The notes: generated by a model not told the origin, from the sequence alone. DNA of 64,000 nucleotides from Bradyrhizobium sp. CB3481 (GCF_029714305.1 NZ_CP121647.1:2624501-2688500), one strand, 5' to 3'; counted from the first letter of the stretch, positions 40,933-50,566 are shown. Translations and numbers: made by a program.

Positions 40933-41012
40933 GTCATTCCGGGATGGTCCGAAGGACCAGACCCGGAATCTCGAGATTCCGGGTTCGATGCTGCGCATCG
41001 CCCCGGAATGAC
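40933..41012. repeat. Palindromic repeat of the GTCATTCCGGGG family (intergenic copy)
   Basis: GTCATTCCGGGATGG at the left matches the inverted CGCCCCGGAATGAC at the right; the core is CCCGGAATC-TCGAG-ATTCCGGG. It is the same family as the copy inside dnaE2 (9789-9867). Confidence 0.92.
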
Positions 41013-41025
41013 GCTGGAAATACAA

Positions 41026-42441
41026 CTACTGCCCTGACGGCGTCCGCAGGCCGTGCCAGGCGTCGCGCACCTGGTGGTAGTGCACCTCCGGCAGATAGTC
41101 TGGCGTGTTGAGGCCGAGGTTGCGGACGTCGAGCCGGCCGATGGCGCTGAGCAGCGTGTAGGAGGCGATCACGCGGTCACGCTGCGCGCCGATCAGCCGG
41201 GCCTTTGCCAGGATGAGGTCCTGCTGCGCGTTCAGCACGTCGACCGTGGTGCGCTGGCCGCCGGCCGCCTCCCGCTGCACGCCCTGCAGCGCGACGGTGG
41301 CGGCGCGGACTTCGGCTTCGGAAGCCGTGACCGCGATCTTGGCGCCCTCATTGGCGACCCAGGCACCGACCGCGGCGGTGCGCGCCTGGTTGCGGACCTG
41401 GTCCAGCACCAGGCGGCTCTGGCTCGCCAGTTCCTTGGCCTGCCGGGTCTGTGACGCGGCCATGCCGCCGTCATAGATCGGCTGGTTGAGCTGGGTGGTC
41501 ACCGAGGCCTGATCGGTCGCAAAGGTGCCGAGAGTCGGATCGGAATCCCTGCTGCGGCTGGCGCTGCCCTGCAGCGTGATGGTCGGCATCAGGCTGCTTT
41601 CCGCGACCCGAATCGTGGTCGAGGCGACGTCGACATCGAAACTCGCCGCCATCACCGCCGGATGCTGGCGGAAGGCAAGGCCCGTGGCGTCGTCGCGGCT
41701 GCGCGGCAGCAGGCGGTCGACGGCGTCGGCGGGACGGAGCTGGCTCGGCGCGTTGCCGATCACCTGGGTATAGGTCGCCTGGCTGACGGCGAGGTTGACT
41801 TCGGCGGCGTTCAGATCGGCCCGGCCGCGGCTCAGGCGCGCCTCGGCCTGCGCGGTATCGGTCGGCGTGACGTCGCCGGCATTGAGCCGCTTCTGGGTGA
41901 TGCCGAGCGTCTCCTGCAGGAACGCCACGTTGGCGCGCTGCGCCTCCACCAGCGACTGGTTGGCGAGCACGTTGGTATAGACGGTGACGGCATCGAGCAG
42001 CACGCCCTGGCCGACATTGCGCAGGGCTTCACGGCCGGACCGTACCTGCAGCTCCGCGACACGGACGCTGTTGGCGGTCTTGAAACCGTTGAACAGCGTC
42101 TGGCTCACCGTCACGCCGATGGTCCACGGCTTTAGATTGGCCGACTGGACGGTGTTGTCGGGCAAGAGGTTGCGCACCGCCTGAAAGCCGGCGGAGAGTG
42201 TCGCGACGATCTGCGGCCGATAGCCCGAAAGTGCCTGCGGCACGTTCTCGTCGGTGGCGCGCTGGCGGGCGCGTTCGGCGTTGAGGGCGGGGTTGGTCTG
42301 GTAGGCCTTGGTCAGCGCCTCGGGGAGGCTCTCGCCATGGGCGGCTGTCGCGACAAGCGCGAAGCCAACCGCTGCAAGGCAGATGCCCGATCGAAGCAAC
42401 CGTTGTGTAACGTGGCCAACCCGTGCGGCGCGCCTAGCCAT
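41026..42441 (-). CDS. TolC family outer-membrane efflux channel
   Basis: 471 residues (487 if started at 42489). A signal peptide ends near ATAAHG; then SLPEALTKAYQTNPALNAER and a duplicated coiled-coil/beta-strand plan, with PIYDGGMAASQTRQAKELA and TTVDVLNAQQDLILAKARL in the second half. TolC-type trimers pair with RND or ABC adaptors. No adaptor is adjacent, so it may be the shared channel for the RND pump and the DevBCA-like exporter. The start at 42441 has an AGGA site. Confidence 0.93.
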   Translation of the reverse strand: MARRAARVGHVTQRLLRSGICLAAVGFALVATAAHGESLPEALTKAYQTNPALNAERARQRATDENVPQALSGYRPQIVATLSAGFQAVRNLLPDNTVQSANLKPWTIGVTVSQTLFNGFKTANSVRVAELQVRSGREALRNVGQGVLLDAVTVYTNVLANQSLVEAQRANVAFLQETLGITQKRLNAGDVTPTDTAQAEARLSRGRADLNAAEVNLAVSQATYTQVIGNAPSQLRPADAVDRLLPRSRDDATGLAFRQHPAVMAASFDVDVASTTIRVAESSLMPTITLQGSASRSRDSDPTLGTFATDQASVTTQLNQPIYDGGMAASQTRQAKELASQSRLVLDQVRNQARTAAVGAWVANEGAKIAVTASEAEVRAATVALQGVQREAAGGQRTTVDVLNAQQDLILAKARLIGAQRDRVIASYTLLSAIGRLDVRNLGLNTPDYLPEVHYHQVRDAWHGLRTPSGQ

Positions 42442-42780
42442 TTGATCCTGTAGTCGACACGAGAACGTGATAACCCCGTTTCGGGTCATCCCGCTCTATC
42501 TGCTTGTTTGGGCATGATCTTCGGGAACGCCGGTACTCACTCTTCCCGATCATGCACTGCCCGTCCGCCCCCCGGCAGCGCGGTTCGTGTACCTGTTTAG
42601 GGGGCGTCGCCGCCACAGGCAAACTGCCGCGCGACATCAGTACATGAATTCGGTGAAATCCGCGCTTGGCTGTTGCTCGTTCGTCACAGCGAAAAGTTCG
42701 CGGCAAATGCGCTATGCTCCGCCGGCTGGCGTCCGATTCAGGGCGGTTGGCTTCCCCAGTCGTGCCCGGATCCGCAACTG

Positions 42781-44628
42781 ATGCCAAAACTATTTTCCGA
42801 CCCCGAAGCGATTGCGGAGGACATCATCCGCGATGTCGGAACCAACCTCGTGGTCGGCCTGCCGCTCGGGCTCGGCAAGGCGAATCACGTCGTCAACGCG
42901 CTGTATGCCCGCGCCGTCGCCGATCGCTCGATCAAGCTCACGCTGTTTTCGGCGCTCACGCTGGAAAAGCCCCGGCCGTCAGGCCTGCTGGAGGCGCGCT
43001 TCATCGAGCCGGTGATCGATCGGCTGTTCGGCGGCTATCCCGATCTGGAATATGCCAAGGCGTTGCATGCGGGCGAGCTGCCGCCCAACGTCGAGGTGAT
43101 CGAGTTCTTCTTCCTCGCCGGCAAATGGCTGCACGTGCCTTATGCCCAGCAGCATTACATCTCCGCGAACTATACCCACGCCGCGTCCTATCTGCTCACG
43201 CGCGGTCTCAACGTCGTCACACAACTCGTTGCGAAACGGGTGGTCGATGGCACGGCGCGCTACAGCCTGAGCTGCAACACCGACACCACGCTCGACATCC
43301 TGCGCGCGCGCAAGGAGGGGCGGGCATCGTTCAAGCTGATCGGCCAGGTCAATTCCGAACTGCCGTTCATGCCGGGCGCGGGCGATCTGCCGGAGGATGA
43401 ATTCTCTGCCGTGCTCGACGGCCCCGCGACCGAGTTTCCGCTGTTCGCGCCGCCGGCCGAGCCGGTCAGCGACGCCAAATACGCGATCGGGCTTCATGCC
43501 GCGAGTCTCGTCCCCGACGGCGGCACGCTGCAGATCGGCATCGGGCAGGTCGGCGATGCGCTGGCGCAGGGGCTGATCGTCCGTCACCATGACAATGCGC
43601 AGTTCCGCGCCGTCATGAAGCGGCTTGCGCCTGATATCGAGCCGGCGCAGGCCGCACCGTTCGAGAAGGGGCTCTATGGCGTCAGCGAGATGCTGATCGA
43701 GGCGTTTCTCGGCCTGATCGAGGCCGGCATCCTCAAGCGCGAGGTCGATGGCGTGAGGCTGCACGGCGCGTTCTTCCTCGGGCCGAAATCGCTCTATCGC
43801 GCGCTGCGCGAGATGCCGGAGGAACAGCTCGCGAGCATCCAGATGATGCCGGTGTCCTTCACCAACGAGCTCTATGGTGACGAGGACGCCAAGCGCCGGG
43901 CGCGCGTCGGCGCCCGCTTCGTCAATAACGCGATGATGGCAACCCTGATGGGAGCCGCGGTCTCCGACGGCCTCGACAATGGCCAGGTGGTCAGCGGCGT
44001 CGGCGGCCAGTACAATTTCGTCGCGCAGGCATTTGCGCTTTCCGGCGCGCGGTCGGTCCTCACGCTGGAAGCAACGCGGCAGGCGGGCCGGAAGACGCAC
44101 TCCAACATCCGCTGGAGCTACGGCCACGAGACCATCCCCCGCCACCTGCGCGACGTCTTCGTCACCGAATACGGCGTTGCCGATGTCAGGGGCAGATCGG
44201 ACGCCGAGACCATCGCGGCGATGCTGTCGGTTACGGATTCCCGTTTCCAGGACGAGCTGGCGAGGACAGCCAAGGATGCCGGCAAGCTGCCGAAGAGTTT
44301 TGAAATCCCGCGTAGCCACCGCGAGAATTTTCCGGAGCGGATCGCGCAGGCGGTCAAGCCGGCGCGCGAAGCCGGACTGTTGCCGTCATTCCCGTTCGGC
44401 AGCGACTTTACCGACGTCGAGCAGCGGCTGATCCCGGCGCTGCAGCTGTTGCGAGAAGCGCAGCGGACGCCGCTGTTGCTCCCCGGATTGCTATGGCAGG
44501 GAATGACGCAGCCGCCGGATGCGTCGAGCCGCGAATGCCTGGCGCGGCTAGGTCTCGATCAGCCAAAGACGTTTGCCGAGCGCGGCTACCGCGCGCTGGT
44601 CAACGCGGCGCTGGCGCGGACGAAATAG
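42781..44628 (+). CDS. Acetyl-CoA hydrolase/transferase family protein
   Basis: 615 residues, longer than typical 430-540-residue members. The N-terminal DIIRDVGTNLVVGLPLGLGKANHV and the C-terminal GVGGQYNFVAQAFALSGARS are the CoA-transferase I pattern. The enzyme transfers CoA between acetate and another acid, or hydrolyses acetyl-CoA. Start 42781 (MPKLFSDPEAIAEDI) is preferred; the upstream extension to 42673 is not protein-like. It is transcribed alone. Confidence 0.88.
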   Translation: MPKLFSDPEAIAEDIIRDVGTNLVVGLPLGLGKANHVVNALYARAVADRSIKLTLFSALTLEKPRPSGLLEARFIEPVIDRLFGGYPDLEYAKALHAGELPPNVEVIEFFFLAGKWLHVPYAQQHYISANYTHAASYLLTRGLNVVTQLVAKRVVDGTARYSLSCNTDTTLDILRARKEGRASFKLIGQVNSELPFMPGAGDLPEDEFSAVLDGPATEFPLFAPPAEPVSDAKYAIGLHAASLVPDGGTLQIGIGQVGDALAQGLIVRHHDNAQFRAVMKRLAPDIEPAQAAPFEKGLYGVSEMLIEAFLGLIEAGILKREVDGVRLHGAFFLGPKSLYRALREMPEEQLASIQMMPVSFTNELYGDEDAKRRARVGARFVNNAMMATLMGAAVSDGLDNGQVVSGVGGQYNFVAQAFALSGARSVLTLEATRQAGRKTHSNIRWSYGHETIPRHLRDVFVTEYGVADVRGRSDAETIAAMLSVTDSRFQDELARTAKDAGKLPKSFEIPRSHRENFPERIAQAVKPAREAGLLPSFPFGSDFTDVEQRLIPALQLLREAQRTPLLLPGLLWQGMTQPPDASSRECLARLGLDQPKTFAERGYRALVNAALARTK

Positions 44629-45197
44629 CAAGGCGTAACGAAAATATCGAAAACAACCCCATGCAAAGTAGCTGTTGGGGGCAAAGCGAGCGCTACGGCG
44701 TCGACCTTACCGACGTCCAAAAGCAAGCCGGAGCCAAACGCAGCCGGCGCAGGGTTTTTCTTTAGACGGCTGGCGCACCGAAGAGTAAGGCCGCCTCGGT
44801 TGCCGACCTTCTTGTGCGCGTGATGGAGGCACCCCAAAAGATCCGATTGGACACCCAAAAGTGCAAGTGCGAGGCAATCTGCCATTTGCTACCAAAGGGA
44901 ATGTGCCGAAGCTAGTTTTGTTTCTCGGCACAGACGCTTATCCCTTACTTACGGCCCCAGTCGCGGCCCAAGCCTGCTGGGGCCGTATTTTAGCTGGCGG
45001 CGTCTTACAGACTACACGATGACTCCAGCACCTGCCCGCCGATTGCCAGCACCGAGATAACGGGCGTGGCGTAAGCAATCGTGCGGCCAATGCGGTTCAC
45101 TTTGAGGTGTGACCTACTTCATCTTTTGATCGATGGGCCGGGCTTATACTCTTCCACGTTTAGTCCTCGAGAATGAGCAATCGGACGGGAGGATGTA
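44629..45197. other. Long intergenic region with a likely terminator, possible small RNA
   Basis: 569 bases without a convincing ORF. From about 44904 there are two hairpins: GTGCCGA...TCGGCAC (44909-44935) and the stronger stem at 44951-44986. The pairing and T-rich tail suggest a small RNA or the tail of a longer transcript. I see no transposase remains. Confidence 0.45.
44951..44992 (+). terminator. Rho-independent terminator-like hairpin
   Basis: ACGGCCCCAG (44951-44960) pairs perfectly with CTGGGGCCGT (44977-44986), followed by ATTTTA. The loop is 16 bases. Confidence 0.65.
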
Positions 45198-45476
45198 ATG
45201 AGGATTGCCAGCCTGACAGCACTAGCATTCTTTGCCACCGCAACGGTCGTACCTGCCGTTGCAGAACAGGCCACCCCTATAAAGAAGCCCAAGGTGTTGG
45301 GCGAAAGAATAAGTACGGTGACGACTTACCAAGCGGGCTCTCATATCAATTGCCAAGGGAGGTGCTCGCCGGGTGCTGGATGGGAGTATTGGCAATGTAA
45401 AGGCACACACGCCGACGTAAAGTGCTTCGTTGACTGTAGAGGACCGGCACCGCATGGGCAGTGTGTGCCATTTTGA
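45198..45476 (+). CDS. Small secreted Cys-rich protein (92 aa)
   Basis: A signal peptide (MRIASLTALAFFATATVVPAV, cleaved after AVAEQ or nearby) is followed by a mature part of about 70 residues with six Cys, in HINCQGRCSPG, YWQCKG, KCFVDCRG and GQC. Six Cys would allow three disulfides in the periplasm or outside. GGGAGGATGTA precedes the ATG. I do not recognise the family. It lies between the terminator-like hairpin and a convergent DUF1330 gene. Confidence 0.72.
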   Translation: MRIASLTALAFFATATVVPAVAEQATPIKKPKVLGERISTVTTYQAGSHINCQGRCSPGAGWEYWQCKGTHADVKCFVDCRGPAPHGQCVPF

Positions 45477-45641
45477 GCAAGGTCAATGATTGCTGCAATA
45501 GAAGATACTGGGTGCGAGGATCGCCAGGCAGGCAATGACCAGGGAGACGAAGTGAGTTGGTTCAAATAGCCCGCTCCGGCTCCGCAATGTGATCAACCTG
45601 CATCAACCTGAGGACGCCTGCCTGCTAACCAGGTGCAAAGT

Positions 45642-46037
45642 CTACGGCGAGGCTGCGCCCTCGACCGCGAACGTATGATACCTGGCATACTTTTCGCCGA
45701 CAGCCCGCACTTGCACGTAAGCTGGGTCATTGCGCCAAGCCTGTAGCGCGTCCATGCTCGGATAAGCATAGATGACAACACGCTTTGGTGGATTTCCGTC
45801 CACGGCAACTATTGGCGAACCAGCGGCTGCGCCGGCAGCTGCGACCAGCCGTCCTCCGTGCGCCTTGATGATCTCCCTTGCCTTGGGCAGATATTCCCTC
45901 GCATAGCCTTCAGGATCGGTAACTTCGATTTGCCCGATCAGATAGGCTGGCGGCCTGACTTGGCCATGAACCGCTTCGCCGCCGATTGCACCTAATGCGA
46001 TACCGCTCAACACGACCATCGCGACGGGAGCCCTCAT
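45642..46037 (-). CDS. Secreted DUF1330 family protein
   Basis: 131 residues. A signal peptide (MRAPVAMVVLSGIALGAIGG) precedes a DUF1330 ferredoxin-like domain: PPAYLIGQIEVTDPEGYAREYL, then the late VVIYAYPSMDALQAWRNDPAY. The family has no known reaction; most members are cytosolic, so a secreted form is uncommon. The ribosome site CGAGGAGGTGCACT is excellent. It is divergent from a LysR gene, which likely controls it. Confidence 0.88.
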   Translation of the reverse strand: MRAPVAMVVLSGIALGAIGGEAVHGQVRPPAYLIGQIEVTDPEGYAREYLPKAREIIKAHGGRLVAAAGAAAGSPIVAVDGNPPKRVVIYAYPSMDALQAWRNDPAYVQVRAVGEKYARYHTFAVEGAASP

Positions 46038-46102
46038 AGTGCACCTCCTCGTTTTGTAGAATGACGAGGCGGATAGCTTGCGCGTGACGCGAATGCAGGT
46101 CC

Positions 46103-46116
46103 AATATATAAATATT
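46103..46116. promoter_or_regulatory. AT-rich inverted repeat between DUF1330 and LysR genes
   Basis: AATAT-ATAA-ATATT is a perfect inverted repeat in an unusually AT-rich 40-base stretch, 34 bases before the LysR start and 66 bases before the DUF1330 start. It may be the LysR binding site or the promoter core of either gene. Confidence 0.45.
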
Positions 46117-46149
46117 CTAGGTTATTATGCTCAATCGCTATAAGCAACA

Positions 46150-47121
46150 ATGAACCTTCGCCAGGCGCTGACATTCGTGACCGTGGCCGAACTGGGTGCA
46201 GTTTCAAAGGCAGCACTACGCCTGCGCATTGCGCAGCCTGCACTGTCCAGACAAATCATCGATCTGGAGGAGGAGCTCGGCCTTCGGCTCTTTGATCGGG
46301 TAGGTCGCCGATTGCTCTTGACTGGCGAGGGCGCGCAAATGATCGCCGGCTGTCGCCTCCTGCTCAACACTGCCAATTCCGTCAAGGAGCAGGCTCAGCT
46401 GCTCCGACATGGAGATACCGGCGTCTTGAAGGTCGCCGGTTCGCCACAGCACATCGAAAGCGTCTTGTCGCAGTTCCTGCACCGGTATGCGGGGCGTTTT
46501 CCAAATGTAGAGGTGAAGATTACCGAAGGGACCGGCAGTGAGATTTTGAAGCTGCTCGAACGCGGAGAGATTCATCTTGGACAAAACCTGCTACACGCCG
46601 TCAAGCTGAACGAACAGCATTTTGCCAGCCTTCCCCTCGGGGCCGTCGAACTTCTGGCAGTTTGTCACCCAAAGACATCGCTGGGCTCTCGCTCGACCAT
46701 CGAGGTCGCTGAGCTTGCAGATTTTCCGCTGTTACTGATGGATAGCGGGTTCGGATTCCGACGTGCATTCGATGCAGCGAGCCGGATGGCAGGGTTGCAT
46801 CCCAAGACCATATTCGAGAGCCGCAACCCGCATACCTTGCTCGCGCTTGCAGAGGCTGGACATGGAGTTGCGATCGTGCCGTCCCAACTGCAGTGCCATC
46901 GTTACAGGTTGAGAGTTGTCGGACTTACGTATCGGCGCCGCGCCTTGCGAGAGCCACTAACCATTTCGTGGGACAAACGCCGGCCGTTACCTCGTTTCGC
47001 CACTGGATATTGCGAGATGCTCGCAGCGTATATGCGCGAGGTCTTTCCCATTACTAGACCAACTCAGCCAAGTCCCAGGCGGGCGCACCTTAGGCAAACG
47101 CGTTCTTCACGCGATCGATAG
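46150..47121 (+). CDS. LysR family transcriptional regulator
   Basis: 323 residues. The helix-turn-helix is MNLRQALTFVTVAELGAVSK then AALRLRIAQPALSRQI; the effector domain follows with LLLMDSGFGFRRAFDAAS. It is divergent from the DUF1330 gene, the usual arrangement for a LysR target. Ligand unknown. Confidence 0.9.
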   Translation: MNLRQALTFVTVAELGAVSKAALRLRIAQPALSRQIIDLEEELGLRLFDRVGRRLLLTGEGAQMIAGCRLLLNTANSVKEQAQLLRHGDTGVLKVAGSPQHIESVLSQFLHRYAGRFPNVEVKITEGTGSEILKLLERGEIHLGQNLLHAVKLNEQHFASLPLGAVELLAVCHPKTSLGSRSTIEVAELADFPLLLMDSGFGFRRAFDAASRMAGLHPKTIFESRNPHTLLALAEAGHGVAIVPSQLQCHRYRLRVVGLTYRRRALREPLTISWDKRRPLPRFATGYCEMLAAYMREVFPITRPTQPSPRRAHLRQTRSSRDR

Positions 47122-47431
47122 AAGGATGCTTTCGGTTCTCGAATCCTTCTCCGAACGACACCGGAGCCTTCTCTGAGAATGGGAAGTCAGTTTCGTGAAC
47201 GAAGCAAGGCCGAGGCTGCAGTCCAGCAGTGTCATCCCAATTACAATGCGCCGCGAGAATGCGGACAAAGACTCACCCGCCTTGTGCGCAATTGCGCGCT
47301 GGGGCGGGTGACCCGATATCAAAGACAGTAGTGGTACAACCGATAAGCCGCGGCGTACTGGATCCTCCGCCTGCGCGGAGGATGACGGCGGTGGGTGCGG
47401 CGCTGTCACCGCGTCATAGCAACGCCGCCCT
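47122..47431. other. Intergenic region with a partial palindromic repeat
   Basis: The segment at 47355-47385 is the right half (TACTGGATCC through GGAGGATGAC) of the repeat seen whole at 22563-22660; the left half near 47304 (GGGCGGGTGACCCG) is degraded. No gene is seen in the rest. Confidence 0.75.
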
Positions 47432-48211
47432 CTACCTGTTCTTGTTCACCGGCTTGCGCTTCTCGATGAACGCCGCCATGCCCTCGGCACGATCTTCCAG
47501 CGCGAAGGTCGAGTGGAACAAATTGCGCTCGACGTTCATGCCTTCGGAGAGCGGCGTTTCGAACGCGCGGTTGATGGCTTCCTTGGCCATTGCGGCGGCG
47601 GGGCGCGACATTGACGCGATCTTTTCCGCCGCTGACAGCGCTTCTTCCATCAATTTGTCGGCCGGCACGACGCGGCTGACGAGGCCGGAGCGCTCGGCTT
47701 CCGCGGCGTCCATCATGCGCCCGGTGAGGCAGAGATCCATCGCCTTGGATTTGCCGATCGCGCGCGTCAGGCGCTGGGTGCCGCCGATGCCGGGGATGGT
47801 GCCGAGCGTGATTTCGGGCTGGCCGAACTTGGCAGTGTCGGACGCGATGATGATGTCGCACATCATGGCGAGCTCACAGCCGCCGCCGAGCGCATAGCCG
47901 CTGACCGCGGCAATCGTCGGCTTGCGACAGGTGGCGACGCGGTCGCCGCCGATCGCGGTGAAATCGCTGGAGAACATGTCGATGAAGCCCTTCGGCTGCA
48001 TCTCCTTGATGTCGGCGCCGGCGGCGAACGCCTTTTCGCTGCCGGTCAGCAGGATGCAGCCGATGTTGTCGTCGGCCTCGAGGTCGTCGACGGCCGCCGC
48101 GATCTCGCGAAACACGCCGAACGACAGCGCATTGAGCATCTTTGGCCGGTTCAGCGTGATGATGCCGACCGCGCCCTTGCTCTCGACAATGATGTATTCG
48201 AACGTCGCCAT
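47432..48211 (-). CDS. Enoyl-CoA hydratase
   Basis: 259 residues, standard crotonase. Both catalytic Glu regions are present: [16 protein letters not shown] and [13 protein letters not shown]. The oxyanion hole sits in [11 protein letters not shown]. It adds water to 2-enoyl-CoA in beta-oxidation; close resemblance to mitochondrial-type short-chain hydratase is clear. It stands alone in front of a repeat. Confidence 0.94.
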   Translation of the reverse strand: MATFEYIIVESKGAVGIITLNRPKMLNALSFGVFREIAAAVDDLEADDNIGCILLTGSEKAFAAGADIKEMQPKGFIDMFSSDFTAIGGDRVATCRKPTIAAVSGYALGGGCELAMMCDIIIASDTAKFGQPEITLGTIPGIGGTQRLTRAIGKSKAMDLCLTGRMMDAAEAERSGLVSRVVPADKLMEEALSAAEKIASMSRPAAAMAKEAINRAFETPLSEGMNVERNLFHSTFALEDRAEGMAAFIEKRKPVNKNR

Positions 48212-48313
48212 GATCCACCCCGGGTAACCGATTTGCGGGCAATGTGCCTGCTGCCGGGGTGGGCTTCAAGTGGGATGGGAAGGATTGCGGGACGCGGCGA
48301 GGCCGCGCCCGGC

Positions 48314-49018
48314 TTACGCCATGAACATGCGCGCGGCGGACGCCACCGTGAGCAGCGCGCCGACGGCGATGAAGATCTTCCCGATCATCGAGGTCTTGTC
48401 CAGCGTGGAACTGTCGTTGCTGGCCTGCGCCACGGTCTCCGAAGACGGCCTGGAGGTGGAGGCCATGACAACCGACTGCGTGGCGCTTGTCGCCGTGGCG
48501 GGGGTTTCATGCAGGGCACGGTCGAGGTCGTTGAGCTGGTCGGAGCCGGCCGCGCCGGTCTCGGCCGGGGCCTGTGCCTCGGCCGGCTGGTCGGCCGCCG
48601 TCTGCAGCACCGTGTTGGCCTTCTCGGACATGGCCGCGGACATCGCCTTCGCGCTGTCGTTGGTGATGTCTTTGGCGCCATCGGACGGTGCGTCGGCCGC
48701 CGTCATCTGGGCGTTGGCATTGGTGAGCCAGTCGGGGATCGCCCGCGGAGTTCCACTGCTTGCGTCGGCGACCTGCTTTTCCTCGGTCTGTCTGCGCTCA
48801 TCGGATTTCGCCGCCGGGGGCTCGGCTTTGCGGTGGGCATAGCGCTTTTTCAGGTAACGCGACCCCTGTCTGACCGATTTGTCCGACGTTGCGCTCTCTG
48901 ATTTCGAGACGGTCGCGCTATCGGCCCCCGCAGCGATCACAGGCGCAGATCCTGCCAAACTTACCAGAATCCCTGCCGCAAAAAGCATGGCCGATCGCGC
49001 GCTGGCTTTGATCGTCAT
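48314..49018 (-). CDS. Exported low-complexity hypothetical protein
   Basis: 234 residues. A signal peptide or anchor (SAMLFAAGILVSLAGSAPVI) precedes a long Ala/Ser/Thr-rich, largely disordered region with basic RYLKKRYAHRKAE, and a C-terminal hydrophobic segment (MIGKIFIAVGALLTVASAARM). The likely topology is two anchors with a periplasmic linker, as in spacer proteins. GGGAGACTCC precedes the ATG at 49018. It is divergent from the ECF sigma gene. Family unknown. Confidence 0.68.
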   Translation of the reverse strand: MTIKASARSAMLFAAGILVSLAGSAPVIAAGADSATVSKSESATSDKSVRQGSRYLKKRYAHRKAEPPAAKSDERRQTEEKQVADASSGTPRAIPDWLTNANAQMTAADAPSDGAKDITNDSAKAMSAAMSEKANTVLQTAADQPAEAQAPAETGAAGSDQLNDLDRALHETPATATSATQSVVMASTSRPSSETVAQASNDSSTLDKTSMIGKIFIAVGALLTVASAARMFMA

Positions 49019-49380
49019 GTGGAGTCTCCCCATTAGCCGCCGCCCAGCGCCGAAATGAGACCCTGCCGATGTCCACAGCACGGCAGAAAGTAGGAATCTT
49101 CGGGCAACACCGGGCGAAAGCTGGGCAATGGTGTTGCAGCGGATATGAGTCCGTGGACATTTGGGCCGCCGCTGGCGTCATGGAGAGGGCTGCGGCGGAT
49201 GCGAGGCTGCGCAATCGATGTTATGAGCCTGCCGTCCGCGCGAGGCCGGCCGGCCTGATTCCCCTTCTGGCCGCCGACAGCGGAGGAGGGACGTCTGCGG
49301 CGTTGATCACGACTTCGTGATCAGGCTGCGCCGGTGTAACAAATTGAAAGATAGACCGAATTGCAAGGGTAGGAGCGCGG
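49019..49380. other. Divergent promoter region of the sigma/NrsF operon
   Basis: 362 bases with no gene. It holds the start-side regions for the low-complexity protein (leftward) and the sigma operon (rightward), and the putative ECF promoter at 49335-49360. Confidence 0.5.
49335..49360 (+). promoter_or_regulatory. Putative ECF sigma promoter
   Basis: TGTAAC, 16 bases, then CGAA (49357-49360). The Caulobacter SigF regulon is reported with a GTAACC and CGAA-type promoter of similar spacing, so this may be an autoregulated start, 20 bases before the sigma gene. Confidence 0.5.
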
Positions 49381-49926
49381 GTGCGCGAGCGGGATGACGA
49401 GTGGACCGGCCTGATGCGGTCGGCCATCGCAGGCGATAGTGCGGCGTATCATCGCCTGCTCAAGGCCGTCACGCCGGTGCTCCGGGCCGCGGCGCGCCGC
49501 GGCTTGGCGCGCGCAGGGCAACCGGTCGATCAATCCGAGGACATCGTGCAGGACATTTTGCTGGCGGTCCATCTAAAGCGGCATACCTGGGATGTCAGCG
49601 CCCCATTTGCCCCATGGCTGTTCGCCATCGCCCGCAACAAGCTGATCGATGCGCTGCGCCGCCGCGGCCGGCGCATTTTCGTCGATATCGACGATTTCGC
49701 CGAGACGCTGCCGGGCGAGGCCCCGGCGGAGACCGCCTCGGCGAGCGAGGTCGCCGCCCAGCTCAACACCTTGCCGGCGCGGCAGCGCGAGGTGCTGCAG
49801 TCGATCGCCGTCGACGCCGCCTCGATCAAGGATACGGCGGCGAAATTTTCGATGAGCGAGGGCGCGGTGCGAGTGGCACTGCACCGGGGGCTGGCCAGCC
49901 TGACGGCAAAGCTACGGGAACACTGA
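49381..49926 (+). CDS. ECF sigma factor (SigF-like), partner of NrsF
   Basis: 181 residues. Region 2 shows DQSEDIVQDILLAVHLKRHTW; region 4 is LPARQREVLQSIAVDAASIK to AVRVALHRGL. The GTG start has GGTAGGAGCG upstream. It is one base from the anti-sigma gene, the usual sigma/anti-sigma pair. By homology to Caulobacter it would respond to oxidative or heavy-metal stress at the envelope. Confidence 0.9.
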   Translation: MRERDDEWTGLMRSAIAGDSAAYHRLLKAVTPVLRAAARRGLARAGQPVDQSEDIVQDILLAVHLKRHTWDVSAPFAPWLFAIARNKLIDALRRRGRRIFVDIDDFAETLPGEAPAETASASEVAAQLNTLPARQREVLQSIAVDAASIKDTAAKFSMSEGAVRVALHRGLASLTAKLREH

Positions 49927-49927
49927 A

Positions 49928-50566
49928 ATGGATACCGATCAGCTCATTCGAACGCTGGCCGCCGACAACGCCAACCGCGCGCGCCCCGTCGGCTTCGCGC
50001 TGATGCTGGCGCTGCTCGCCGCCGCGCCGGTCTCGCTCTTGATGTTCTTTACCGAACTTGGCATCCGGCCCGACGTGATGGTGGCGATGCACAACCCGTT
50101 CTTCGACCTGAAATTCGCGGTGACGCTGGCGCTGGCGATCGCGGCGATTGCCGTCAGCCTGCATCTGTCGCGGCCCGAGGCCTCGCTGCGCGGATTTGGC
50201 TGGCTGCTGCTTGCTCCGGTCGGGATTTTGGCCGCCGCGATCGGCGGCGAGATGATGATGCCGCAGCGGATGCCGATGATGACCCGCCTGGTCGGCAAGA
50301 ACTCGTCGGTCTGCCTGGTAGCGATCCCGCTGCTGTCGCTGCCCCTGCTGGCCGGTAGCCTGATCGGGCTGCGCCACGGGGCGCCGTCGCGGCCGGCCCT
50401 TGCCGGCGCGCTCGCCGGCCTGTTGTCGGCGGGACTGGCGGCAACGCTCTACGCCTCGCACTGCACCGACGATTCACCGCTGTTCGTCGCCACCTGGTAC
50501 ACGATCGCAACCGCGCTTGTGACCGCGATCGGCGCCCTCGTCGGCGCGAAATGGCTGAAATATTGA
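49928..50566 (+). CDS. nrsF: NrsF-type anti-sigma factor (DUF1109)
   Basis: 212 residues with six membrane segments. Two Cys, C129 (SSVCLVA) and C179 (YASHCTDD), occupy positions very close to the two conserved Cys of Caulobacter NrsF, which are needed for sensing. It holds the adjacent sigma at the membrane until stress alters the Cys pair. This role is inferred from the family. Confidence 0.88.
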   Translation: MDTDQLIRTLAADNANRARPVGFALMLALLAAAPVSLLMFFTELGIRPDVMVAMHNPFFDLKFAVTLALAIAAIAVSLHLSRPEASLRGFGWLLLAPVGILAAAIGGEMMMPQRMPMMTRLVGKNSSVCLVAIPLLSLPLLAGSLIGLRHGAPSRPALAGALAGLLSAGLAATLYASHCTDDSPLFVATWYTIATALVTAIGALVGAKWLKY

